From CAWGUU01 sp963825765 (GTDB lineage: Bacteria > Actinomycetota > Acidimicrobiia > Acidimicrobiales > AC-14), in the NCBI GenBank assembly GCA_963825765.1, contig CAWGUU010000003.1, positions 248,001 through 312,000 on the forward strand: a stretch of 64,000 nt of DNA. Reading direction: 5' to 3'. Below the pieces are notes generated by a model, which ran no database searches, was not told the DNA's origin, and saw only the letters and a list, made by a program, of their open reading frames with translations. Shown here piece by piece: positions 16,402-25,545 of the stretch. Each line of letters begins with the position of its first letter. Positions within the stretch are counted from its first letter, which is position 1. Both the position numbers and the translations under genes were made by a program.

Positions 16402-18603
16402 ATGCTCGAGAGAACGGCGCGGTGGTGCTACAGCAGGCGACGGGCGGTCCTGGCGCTGTGGATCGTGGCCTTCATCGGCTTCGGAGTGGTCGGCAGGCTG
16501 GGAGCGGGGCCGTTCAGCACCGACTTCGAGACTCCCGGCTCGGAGTCGAAGGCCGCCCACGAGCTGCTGAAGAGCAGGTTCCCCGAGCAGTCGGGCGACG
16601 CCATCACCGTGATCTTCAAGGCCGACCGCGGCGTCGCCGACCCCGCAGTTCGGCCCCGGCTCGACGCCCTGATCTCCCAGCTGCGGACGAACCCCCACGT
16701 CGTCTCGGTGGTCACGCCCTACGACGCCCAGGGCGCCCAGCAGGTGTCGCCCGTCGATCCCACGATCGCCTTCGCCACCCTCCAGCTCGACATGCAGGGC
16801 AGCGACTTCCCGGTCGAGGACGCCAAGGCGATGATCGCCACCGCCGCCGAGGCCAACGGCGCCAATTCCGAGGGTGGGGGGGTCCGTTTCGAGCTCGGCG
16901 GCTTCGCCATCCAGAACGCCGAGTTCGAGAACGGCGGCAGCTCCGAGGGCGCAGGCACCCTCGCCGCCGTCGTCATCCTCCTGATCGCCTTCGGGTCGTT
17001 GCTGGCCATGGGCCTGCCGATCCTCACCGCGGTGATGGGCATCGGCATCGGCCTGGCCATCATCGAGCTGCTGGCCAACGTGGTCGACGTCCCCAACTTC
17101 ACCAGCATCGTGGCCGCCATGATCGGACTGGGCGTCGGCATCGACTACGCCCTGTTCATCGTCACCCGCTACCGGGAAGGCCTGCACGCAGGCATGGACC
17201 CCGAGCGGGCGACCGTTGTCGCCATCACCACCGCCGGCCGGGCCGTGCTTTTCGCCGGCACGACCGTGGTGATCTCGGTGCTCGGCATGCTGCTGATGAA
17301 CCTGCCCTTCCTCGAGGGCGTCGCCGTCGGGTCGGCCGCCGTGGTGCTGGTCACCATGATCGGCTCCGTCACCCTCCTGCCGGCCATGCTCGGCTTCGTC
17401 GGCACCAACATCGACCGCTGGAAGGTCCCGTTTATCAAGAGTGGCCGGACGGACCACCGGGCCGGGTTCTGGTTCCGGTGGAGCAGGCTCATCCAGCGCC
17501 GGCCCTGGACCTTCGCGCTGGCCGGTCTCGTCGCCCTGCTCCTGCTGGCGGCCCCCATCTTCTCGCTCCGGCTGGGCTTCCCGGGCGACGAGAGCGCCCC
17601 CGACTCCCGCACCAGCCGCCGGGCCTTCGACCTCTACGCCGCCGGCTTCGGGCCGGGCTTCGCCGCTCCCCTGCTGATGGTCGTCGAGCTCCCCGGCGGG
17701 CAGGGCACCGCCACTGTCGGCCAGCTGGAGGCCAACCTGCGGACCACCGAGGGTGTGGCCGCCGCCACCCCGGCCCGGCTCAACGCCGCCGGCGACACCG
17801 CCGTGATCACCGTCTTCCCCACCACGAGCGGCACCAGCGAGAAGACCGTCGCGCTTGTCGACCGCCTGCGCGACGAGGTGATCCCCACCGTCGTCGCCGG
17901 CACGCCGGTCACCGTGAGCGTCGGCGGGCCCAACGCCTCGTTCATCGACCAGAGCCAGGCCATCACCGACCGGCTGCCGATCTTCATCGCAGTCGTCGTC
18001 GGGCTCTCGTTCCTGCTCCTGATGGCCGTGTTCCGGTCGGTGCTGGTGGCCCTCAAGGCCGCGGTCATGAACCTGCTGTCGATCGCCGCCGCCTACGGGG
18101 TGCTGGTCGCAGTCGCCCAGTGGGGCTGGGGCAAGGACCTGTTCGGCATCTCCGCCACCGGTCCCATCGCCAACTTCATCCCGATGATGATGTTCGCAAT
18201 CCTCTTCGGGCTGTCGATGGACTACGAGGTCTTCCTGCTCTCCCGGATCCGGGAGGAATACGTGAAGACCGGCGACAACAGCCTGGCCGTGGCCGACGGG
18301 CTGGCTTCGACGGCACGGGTCATCACCGCCGCCGCCGCCATCATGATCATGGTGTTCCTGTCGTTCGTCCTCGGTCCGGAGCTGGTGATCAAGCAGATCG
18401 GTCTGGGCCTGGCGGTGGCGATCCTCATCGACGCCACCCTCGTCCGGATGGTGCTGGTGCCGGCCACCATGGAGCTGCTGGGCAAGGCCAACTGGTGGCT
18501 CCCCCGCTGGCTCGACCGGCGCCTGCCCCACGTCGGGTTCGAGGGCGCCGAGGAGGCCGATCTCGACAGGGAGCTCGAGGAGCTCACCGCAGTTCGCCGG
18601 TAG
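16402..18603 (+). CDS. MMPL-family RND transporter
   Basis: 733 residues with the duplicated RND/MMPL plan: one N-terminal helix, a soluble loop, five helices including GLGVGIDYALFIVTRYREGL, then a second helix-loop-five-helix half with FGLSMDYEVFLLSRIREEY. The paired GxxxDY segments carry the proton-relay Asp-Tyr residues of the family. The C-terminus is cytoplasmic and acidic. The start at 16402 has CGGAGGGAG upstream. It exports a lipid, drug or other hydrophobic cargo using proton motive force. The divergent MarR gene is the likely repressor. The gene ends before a strong hairpin at 18628. Confidence 0.93.
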   Translation: MLERTARWCYSRRRAVLALWIVAFIGFGVVGRLGAGPFSTDFETPGSESKAAHELLKSRFPEQSGDAITVIFKADRGVADPAVRPRLDALISQLRTNPHVVSVVTPYDAQGAQQVSPVDPTIAFATLQLDMQGSDFPVEDAKAMIATAAEANGANSEGGGVRFELGGFAIQNAEFENGGSSEGAGTLAAVVILLIAFGSLLAMGLPILTAVMGIGIGLAIIELLANVVDVPNFTSIVAAMIGLGVGIDYALFIVTRYREGLHAGMDPERATVVAITTAGRAVLFAGTTVVISVLGMLLMNLPFLEGVAVGSAAVVLVTMIGSVTLLPAMLGFVGTNIDRWKVPFIKSGRTDHRAGFWFRWSRLIQRRPWTFALAGLVALLLLAAPIFSLRLGFPGDESAPDSRTSRRAFDLYAAGFGPGFAAPLLMVVELPGGQGTATVGQLEANLRTTEGVAAATPARLNAAGDTAVITVFPTTSGTSEKTVALVDRLRDEVIPTVVAGTPVTVSVGGPNASFIDQSQAITDRLPIFIAVVVGLSFLLLMAVFRSVLVALKAAVMNLLSIAAAYGVLVAVAQWGWGKDLFGISATGPIANFIPMMMFAILFGLSMDYEVFLLSRIREEYVKTGDNSLAVADGLASTARVITAAAAIMIMVFLSFVLGPELVIKQIGLGLAVAILIDATLVRMVLVPATMELLGKANWWLPRWLDRRLPHVGFEGAEEADLDRELEELTAVRR

Positions 18604-18627
18604 GACGCCCCCCACCGGTAGAAGGCA

Positions 18628-18661
18628 AACGGCCGTGCGGCGAATCCGCCGCACGGCCGTT
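18628..18661. terminator. Hairpin between mmpL and the acidic protein gene
   Basis: AACGGCCGTGCGGCG (18628-18642) pairs perfectly with 18647-18661 around AATC. The 15-bp stem lies between convergent genes and ends in TT. Confidence 0.8.
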
Positions 18662-18686
18662 CGTCACGAAACCGGGAAGCGAGCGT

Positions 18687-19013
18687 TCAGCCGCCCTGCC
18701 CGCCCATCGGGGGGCTGTCGGTGATGGGCTCCTGGGGGTCGACGCCGGTGCTGTCGCGGGCGTCGGACGTGCCGACGGGCCGGCCGGTGGGGCCCTGGGT
18801 GCCAGCGTCGTCGCGGCCGGCTTCCTTGCCCTCCTCGTCGCTGACGTCCTCGCCCCGCCGGCTGTCCTGGTCGCCGACGTGCTCGGCTCCGGGCGCCGAC
18901 GTCGGCGCACCGGGCTCATTGGGGGTCCCGGGATCGGGTGCCTCTTCGCCGCTGAGCATGCGCTCGACGCTTTCGGCTCGATCCTGGTTGGAAGCGCCAG
19001 TTGTATCGCTCAT
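18687..19013 (-). CDS. Acidic, disordered hypothetical protein
   Basis: 108 residues from the ATG at 19013 (MSDTTGASNQDRAESVERML), with CGAGGAGGAC upstream. The rest is rich in Asp, Glu, Gly, Pro and Thr and has no predicted fold, signal or membrane segment. It ends in a Pro/Gly stretch. I do not recognise it. Its style resembles the protein at 2727-3053. It is a lone minus-strand gene that converges with mmpL and is divergent from the YceH gene. Confidence 0.65.
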   Translation of the reverse strand: MSDTTGASNQDRAESVERMLSGEEAPDPGTPNEPGAPTSAPGAEHVGDQDSRRGEDVSDEEGKEAGRDDAGTQGPTGRPVGTSDARDSTGVDPQEPITDSPPMGGQGG

Positions 19014-19126
19014 GTGTCCTCCTCGTCGAGCTCCCATGAGCTCGCTCCGCTGCTACCCACACCGGCCGTCTCTGAACCGGAGCCGTCGAAGGCCGCCGGT
19101 CACCGACCGGCCCTAACCTGGGAGCC

Positions 19127-19879
19127 GTGGGACTGACGCCTGTGCAGATGCGGATCCTCGCCAGCCTGATGGAGAAGGAGCGCACGACGCCCGACAACTA
19201 CCCGCTCACGCTCAACGCCCTGCTGCTGGCCTGCAACCAGAGCACCAACCGCCAGCCGGTCGTCCAGCTCGACGACAAGACGGTCGGCAACGCCCTGCTC
19301 AACCTCCGGGGCATGAGCCTGATCCGCATCGACCACAGCCGGTCGAACCGGGGCGAAAAGTACCGCCAGGTGCTCGACGAGTCCCTGGGCCTCGACGGGC
19401 CCGAGGCTGCCGTGCTCTGCGTCCTCATGCTGCGCGGCCCCCAGACCCCGGGTGAGCTGCGGTCACGCACCGAGCGCCTCCATCCGTTCGCCGACCAGGA
19501 GGAAGTCGACGACGCCCTGCGGCGACTGGCCTCGCGCCCCGAGCCTCTGGTTGTCCGCCTCGAGCGCCAGCCGGGCCAGAAGGAGAGCCGCTGGGCCCAG
19601 ACGGTGGGCGGCAACCTTCCGGCCGGCGAGGTGCCAACCGCCCCCGGCAGCCCAGGCGCCCCCGGGGCTACAGACGACGACCGCGACGATGGGACGCCGT
19701 GGGCCCCGAGCCTGTCGGCCGCCGCGGCCGGCGCCCCCGCCGTCGCCCGCCGGGCCGACGGCCAGAACGCCGAGAGCGAGCGTCGCATCGCCGCCCTCGA
19801 GGTCGCCCTCGCCACGGTCCGCGAGGATCTCGACCAATTGCGAGCCGAGTACGACGACCTGGCCAGGGAGCTGCGATGA
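19127..19879 (+). CDS. YceH family (DUF480) winged-helix protein
   Basis: 250 residues from the GTG at 19127; TAACCT at 19114-19119 lies 7 nt upstream, pointing to a leaderless mRNA. Two tandem winged-helix modules typical of YceH are visible: LTPVQMRILASLMEKERTTPDNYPLTLNALLLACNQ (quoted parts: MEKERTTPDNYPLTLNAL and LLACNQSTNR) and then MLRGPQTPGELRSRTERLH. A Pro/Ala linker leads to a C-terminal coiled coil (RRIAALEVALATVREDLDQL). The biological role of YceH is unclear. The stop overlaps the next start (ATGA at 19876). Confidence 0.9.
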   Translation: MGLTPVQMRILASLMEKERTTPDNYPLTLNALLLACNQSTNRQPVVQLDDKTVGNALLNLRGMSLIRIDHSRSNRGEKYRQVLDESLGLDGPEAAVLCVLMLRGPQTPGELRSRTERLHPFADQEEVDDALRRLASRPEPLVVRLERQPGQKESRWAQTVGGNLPAGEVPTAPGSPGAPGATDDDRDDGTPWAPSLSAAAAGAPAVARRADGQNAESERRIAALEVALATVREDLDQLRAEYDDLARELR

Positions 19880-21728
19880 CCATCATCCGATTTTCCGGGA
19901 CCCGATCTTCCGTCGCCCGACTCTCGATCGCCGCCGCCGTCGTCGTCCTGCTCACGCTCGTCGTGCTGCTCGCCCCCGTCGTCCTGCGGTCCGACACGGC
20001 CTGGGCGCAGGGGTTCGAGGCCATCCCCGCCTACGACGTCGACATCGCCATCGAGGCGTCGGGGGACATCGTCATCACCGAGGTCATCGACTACGACTTC
20101 GGCTCCGCCAGCCGCCACGGCATCTTCCGCAACATCCCGGTCCGCTTTCGCTACGACAACCGCTACGAACGGATCTACCCGCTGGACGTCATCTCGGTGC
20201 AGGGGTCGCCGGGCACGCCCGACGAGTACGAGGAGGAGACGTCGGGGGGGACAAGCGGCTGAAGATCGGCGACCCCGACCGCACGATCAGCGGGCGCCAC
20301 CAGTACACGATCCGCTACCGCGTCCGCGGGGCGCTCAACGGGTTCGACGAGCACGACGAGCTCTACTGGAACGCCATCGGCGACGAGTGGCCGGTGCCGG
20401 TCGAGAAGGCCACGGTGCAGGTGCGGGCGCCGGGCCCGATCAGCGACATCACCTGCTTCGCCGGCCCCACCGGCTCGAACCTTCCGTGCGACACGGCGGA
20501 GAAGTCGGGCGACGTGGCCACCTTCACCGCCGGCCCGGTCGATTCCTACGAAGGCGTCACCGTAGTCGTCGGTTTCCCGAAGGGCCTGGTGGCCACCCCC
20601 ACCCCGGTGCTGGACGAGCGCTGGAGCTTCAGCCGGGCGTTCGCGGTGACGCCGGTGACGTCGGGGCTCAGCATCGCCATGCTGGTCGGCATCGTGGCCC
20701 TGGTCGGGGCCCTGCTCTGGCGCACCGGCAGGGACCGGCGCTACTCCGGCTCCCACGTGGACGTCGCCTTCGGCAGTGAAACCGGCACCGACCAGGCGGT
20801 GCCCCTCATGGAGCGGGCCATCACGCCGGTCGAGTTCGAGCCGCCCGACAAGCTCCGTCCGGGCCAGGTCGGCACGCTCTGGGACGAGGTCGCCAACCCC
20901 CTCGACATCACCGCCACGATCGTGGACCTCGCCGTCCGGGGCTACCTGCGGATCGACGAGATCGACAAGCAGGGCTGGTTCGGCAAGGCCGACTGGAACC
21001 TGGTGAAGCTGAAGGACGGCGACAAGCTGAAGCGCTACGAGACGATCCTGTTCGACAGCCTGTTCTCGGGACGGGACCAGGTGAAGCTGTCCGAACTGAA
21101 GAACACCTTCGCGTCGGACCTGAAAAAGGTGCAGGACGCCCTCTACGAGGACACCGTCGAGCAGGGCTGGTTCCACGTCCGGCCGGACCGGACCCGTACC
21201 ACGTGGCAGGTGCTCGCCGTCCTGGCCCTCGTCCTCGCCGGCGGGATCGCCGTCCTGCTGGCGATCTTCAGCCACGCCGCCCTGCTCGGCGTCCCGCTGG
21301 TCGTCGGCGCCCTCGTGCTCATGTGGGGTGCCAAGCGCATGCCCCGGCGGACGGCCAAGGGCACCGGCACGCTGCGCCGGGTCCAGGGCTTCCGCCGGTT
21401 CATCGAGGAGTCCGAGAAGGAGCGGGCCCGGTTCGCCGAACGCCAGCACCTTTTCTCGGAGTACCTGCCCTACGCCATCGTGTTCGGGGCCACCGACAAG
21501 TGGGCCAAGGCGTTCGCCGGCATCGACGGCCAACTCCCCCAGACGACCTGGTACACCGGGAGCCACGGCTACTTCACCGCCTACGCGTTCTCGAACACGA
21601 TGGACGGCTTCGCCACCACCACGTCGGGCACCATCACCTCCACCCCGTCGGGCTCGGGCAGCAGCGGGTTCGGGGGCGGCGGGTTCTCCGGGGGCGGCGG
21701 GGGCGGCGGGGGCGGCGGTTCCTGGTGA
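19876..21728 (+). pseudogene. DUF2207 membrane protein, disrupted by a poly-G frameshift
   Basis: The start ATG at 19876 opens a signal/membrane helix and the DUF2207 opening DVDIAIEASGDIVITEVIDY. At a run of seven G (20244-20250) the frame hits TGA at 20260. In the neighbouring frame the protein resumes at once (DKRLKIGDPDRTISGRHQY) and continues to 21728 with DUF2207 strands, a membrane helix near residue 270, the cytoplasmic winged domain, two more helices and a Gly-rich end (FGGGGFSGGGGG). One extra G would restore a 617-residue protein. This is either an assembly error, a slippage site, or a real null. DUF2207 proteins are envelope proteins of unknown function. Confidence 0.85.
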
Positions 21729-21749
21729 CGAGCGCGTAGAATCGGACCC

Positions 21750-21804
21750 GGCCTCAGAACGAGACCCGGGCCTCAGAACGAGACCTGGCCTCAGACCGAG
21801 ACCC
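21750..21804 (+). repeat. 18-bp tandem repeat, three copies
   Basis: GGCCTCAGAACGAGACCC at 21750-21767, GGCCTCAGAACGAGACCT at 21769-21786 and a third variant at 21787-21804, in the 160-bp gap after the DUF2207 gene. Confidence 0.9.
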
Positions 21805-21889
21805 ACACCTCGGGAGGGGCGTCAGTGCCCTGCTGGAAGTCGGCGGCGGGTCGTCGTCGTAGGAGTGGCCACCGCGTCCGTCCCGCGCC

Positions 21890-24593
21890 ATGAGCACGGT
21901 CCCGAGCGACGTCTCGCCGTCGGTGCGATCCGTTCTCGATTCTGCACCCCGTGCGATCGTCGCCACCACACCGGACGGCACCATCCAGCTGTGGAACAAG
22001 GCCGCCGAGCGCCTCTACGGCTGGCACGAGGACGAGGTCGTCGGCATCGGGGTGACCGATCTGCTCGTGCCCCGGGCACTGGCCCGGGAAGCGCACGACA
22101 TCCTGCCCAGGGTCGGCTCGGGCGGGCGGTGGTCCGGTGAGTTCTTCGTGCTCCGCAAAGGGGGCGGCACCGTGCGCGTGCTGGTGAGCCTCTGGCCGCT
22201 CACCGAGCCCGACGGCACCGTCGTGGGCGTGGTCGGGGAGTCGGAGGAGGTCACCGCCGAGCAGCTGCTCGACGCGGAGCTCCGGGCCCGGGGGGAGAGC
22301 CTCGTGCTCGGGCTGCAGGACGGGAACCTGGGCAGCTGGTACTGGGACACCACCACCGGGTCCGTCACCTGGGACACGTCGCTGGAGGCGTTGCACGGCC
22401 TCGACCCCGGCGGGTTCGCCGGCAGCTTCGACGACTGGTTGGCGCTCGTGCACCCCGACGACAGGGACGCCACCAGAGACACGCTGCACCGGCTTCATGA
22501 CGCCACCGACAGCTGCCAGATCGAGCATCGGGTGTGCTGGTCCGACGGCTCGGAGCACTGGCTCCTGGCCCGTGGACAGGTGATCCGCGACGAGGACGGC
22601 GCCGTCGTCGCCGGTTTCGCGGGCCCCCTCACCGAGCCGAGGCTGGTGGCCCAGCAGGGGCCGCTGCTCGAAGCCGAGCGCGGGGCACGGATGGCGGCCG
22701 AGGGAGCGTCCTCCCGCCTGGCCGGGCTGCAGGCGGTGACCGCTGCCCTGTCCCGCGCCCTCGATCCGGCCGAGGTGGCCGACGCCGTGTTCGGCCACGG
22801 GCTCGCCCACCTCGGGGGCAACACCGCGTCCCTCTGCGTGGTGGCGCCGGGAGGCACCACCGTCGACATCGTCCACGAGATCGGGTACACGCAGGACGTC
22901 AAGGAGCAGTGGCGGAGCTTCCCGCTCGACGCCGCGCTGCCGGCCAGCGACGCCATCCGCACCGGCGAGCTGGTGCTGCTGCGCTCCATGCAGGAGCGGG
23001 ACGAGCTCTACCCGGTCTTCGTCGGCACGCCGATGGTGGGCAGCCAGGCCTACGCCGTCGTGCCTCTGCCCGACGAGGACGGCACCGCGTTCGGCGCTCT
23101 CGTCGTCGGCTTCGACCAACCCCGTGAGTTCGACGCCGGCGAGCGCAGCCTGCTGATGGCGCTGGGCAGCCTCTGCGCCGGTTCCCTCCGTCGGGCCCGG
23201 CTCTTCGAGGTCACCCGCGCCGCCATGGAGGCGGAGCAGGAAGCCCGCCTGGCGGCCGAGAAGACCCAGGACCGGCTCGCCTTCATGGCCGAAGCGTCGT
23301 CGACACTTGCCTCGTTCCTCGACTACGAGCTGACGTTGTCGCAGGTCGTCGACCTGGCCGTCCCCCGGTTGGCCGACTGGTGCGCGGTCCACCTGGTCCG
23401 CGACGACGGTCGGATACGGCCGCTGGCGGTGGCCCACGTGGATCCGGGGCGGCTCGCCCTGGTGCGCGACCTACTGGACCGCTACCCGCCCGACCCCGAC
23501 GCCGAGAGCGGGCTCGGCGCGGTCGTCCGCACCGGCCGGCCGGAGATCCACCGCCGCATCACCGAGGAGCTGGTAACGGCCACCATGGCCGATCCCGAAC
23601 AGCGCGACCTGATCAACCGGGTGGGCCTTGGTGCCACCGCCGTGTTCCCCCTCCGGGCAAGGGGACGTGTGCTCGGCGCCATATCCCTGGCCACCGACAA
23701 GGGCGCCACGTTCTCGGAGGACTCCCTGTCGCTGGCCCAGGAGCTGGCGGTGCGGTCCGGCGTCGCCATCGACAACGCGCTGCTGTTCGACGACCGCTCC
23801 CGCATCGCCCGCCGGCTCCAGGCCTGCCTGCTGCCGGCCCGCCTACCGGTGATGCCCGGCCTCGAAGTGGGCGCCCGCTACCTCGCGGCCGGCGAGGGCG
23901 TGCAGGTGGGTGGCGACCTCTACGACGTCTTCCCGGTCGACCGCAGCGCGGTGGGCCGTCGTGGTCGGCGACGTACGGGGAAAGGGCGTGGAGGCGGCCG
24001 CCCTGACCGGCCTCACCCGGAACACCATCCGGTCCGAAGCCATCCACGGGCCGGCGCCGAGCGCCATCCTGGCCCACGTCAACGAGGTGCTGCGACGCGC
24101 CGACGCCGGCGAGCTGTCGGAGGCGCCGGTCAGCGAGCTCGACGCCTGGGAGCGGAGCGAGCCCCGGTTCTGCACGGTCGCTCTGGCCGTGGTGGAGCGC
24201 ACGCCCGGCGGGGCGGCGGTCACCATCTCGATCGCCGGCCACCCGCTCCCGCTGCTCGTCCGCGCCGACGGCTCGATCGAGGAGGTCGGCAAGACCGGCA
24301 GCCTGCTCGGCGTCGGCGTCGACCTCGACCTGCACGACGTCGACGTGGACCTGGGTCCCGGCGACGTCCTCGTGTTCTTCACCGACGGGATCGTCGAACG
24401 GCACGAGGGCAAGCGGTTCTTCGACGAGGACGGCGTGGCCACCGTGGTGCGCTCGGTCCGGGGAATGTCGGCACCGGCCATCGCCGTCGCCATCGAGGAG
24501 GCAGCTCGCGCCTTCGTGGACGACGAGCCGCGCGACGACATGGCGGTCGTGGTCCTGCGCGTGCCTTGTACCGCCGAGACCGGCGGCGCGTGA
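21890..24593 (+). pseudogene. PAS/GAF sensor with SpoIIE-type PP2C phosphatase, frameshifted
   Basis: From the ATG at 21890: PAS 1 (~15-130), PAS 2 (~140-260), GAF 1 (~285-455), GAF 2 (~475-650), then the PP2C/SpoIIE domain opening VQVGGDLYDVFPVD. Near 23950-23965 the frame shifts: the next phosphatase motif, WAVVVGDVRGKGVEAAALT, lies in the frame that ends at 24593 with RDDMAVVVLRV. Removing one base there gives a 900-residue RsbU/SpoIIE-like phosphatase that would dephosphorylate an anti-anti-sigma (STAS) protein. The RsbW-like kinase gene starts on its stop codon, so these form a sigma-factor switch module. The shift may be an assembly error. Confidence 0.83.
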
Positions 24594-25024
24594 CGGCCAT
24601 GGCGGGCGTCGGCTCCGAATCGCGCACGTCGTTCCCGTGCGTGCCGGCCAGCGCCGGCAAGGCCCGGCGGTTCGTCCGCTCGGTGCTGGCGGAGCTCGGA
24701 TCGTCGGAGTTGTGCGGGATGGCCGAGCTGCTGGTGAGCGAGCTGGTGACCAACGCGATCCTCCACGCGGGGACCGACCTCGAGGTGGTTGTCAGGGTGA
24801 TGCCCGGACGGGTGTCGGTCGAGGTCCACGACCGGGGCCCGGGGGCGGCGACCCGCCGGCACTACTCGGCGACGTCGGGCACCGGCCGCGGCCTGGTTCT
24901 GGTCGACGAGCTGGCTCGCGACTGGGGCACCGTCGTCACCGCCGACGGCAAGTTCGTGTGGTTCGACCTGGCCATTCCCAACGGGGCCGAGCACGCCGAC
25001 GCGTCGCCGGCCGTAACCGGGTGA
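24590..25024 (+). CDS. RsbW-like ATP-binding anti-sigma kinase
   Basis: 144 residues from the GTG at 24590, which overlaps the phosphatase stop (GTGA). An ATG three codons in is possible. The HATPase_c_2 fold is shown by the N box ELLVSELVTNAILHAG, then VEVHDRGPG and the glycine-rich GTGRGLVLVDELARDWG. In such modules the kinase binds a sigma factor and phosphorylates its STAS antagonist, opposed by the SpoIIE phosphatase encoded just upstream. The C-terminal codons and stop lie in an 18-bp tandem repeat. Confidence 0.88.
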   Translation: MTAMAGVGSESRTSFPCVPASAGKARRFVRSVLAELGSSELCGMAELLVSELVTNAILHAGTDLEVVVRVMPGRVSVEVHDRGPGAATRRHYSATSGTGRGLVLVDELARDWGTVVTADGKFVWFDLAIPNGAEHADASPAVTG

Positions 25025-25045
25025 CTGGCCGCAACCGGGTGACTG
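25010..25045 (+). repeat. 18-bp tandem repeat over the stop codon
   Basis: GCCGTAACCGGGTGACTG at 25010-25027 and GCCGCAACCGGGTGACTG at 25028-25045. The first copy contains the TGA (25022-25024) that ends the RsbW-like gene. Confidence 0.9.
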
Positions 25046-25055
25046 GGAGCCGCTG

Positions 25056-25499
25056 ATGCTCGAGCTGGTCGAGATCCGCATCGTGGGCCTGCCGGTCGAC
25101 GTCTACCAGCAGGCGGCCGAGCACAACGACGAGCTCATGCGCGAGTTCGCCCTCATCAAAGGACAGGACACCGGCGGCGAAGTCCCGACGCGCCTCCTGG
25201 CCCTGGTCGACGAGCTGCGCACGCGTTTCTCGGGCTTCACCACCCAGCCCGAGGCCGAGCTGTCCGAGGCCGCGGCCAGGGGCGACACCACCCTCGACCT
25301 CTTCTACCTCGTGCCGCCGGAAGCGGCCCGTGGTGCCGCCGCCTTGGACGACCTCCTCGACGAAGCCGACCGGTTCTGCCAGACCGGCGACCTGTTGACC
25401 CTCACCACGCCGCCCGAAGCCCTCGCCTTCCGCCGCTGGTTCCTCCGCGAGTTCGTGCGCCAGGCGGCGGGCGAGGCGCCGGCCCCGTGGCCCGGCTGA
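25056..25499 (+). CDS. Conserved protein of sigma-switch modules, function unknown
   Basis: 147 residues, mostly alpha-helical and acidic, opening LVEIRIVGLPVDVYQQAAEHNDELMREF (quoted parts: LVEIRIVGLPVDVYQQ and HNDELMREFALI). It has no signal peptide or membrane segment. Proteins with this start are often encoded after RsbW-like kinases in actinobacteria, so a part in the same partner-switching pathway is likely, but no activity is known. It lies 31 nt after the kinase gene, separated by the tandem repeat. Confidence 0.75.
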   Translation: MLELVEIRIVGLPVDVYQQAAEHNDELMREFALIKGQDTGGEVPTRLLALVDELRTRFSGFTTQPEAELSEAAARGDTTLDLFYLVPPEAARGAAALDDLLDEADRFCQTGDLLTLTTPPEALAFRRWFLREFVRQAAGEAPAPWPG

Positions 25500-25545
25500 G
25501 CCCGGCGTCTGGATAGCCGCCGACGGCCGGGGGCATACTCGCCCC

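Noticed and set aside
16366..18654. 762-residue minus-strand frame opposite mmpL
   Set aside because: It is low-complexity His/Gly/Asp sequence, the mirror of hydrophobic MMPL codons.
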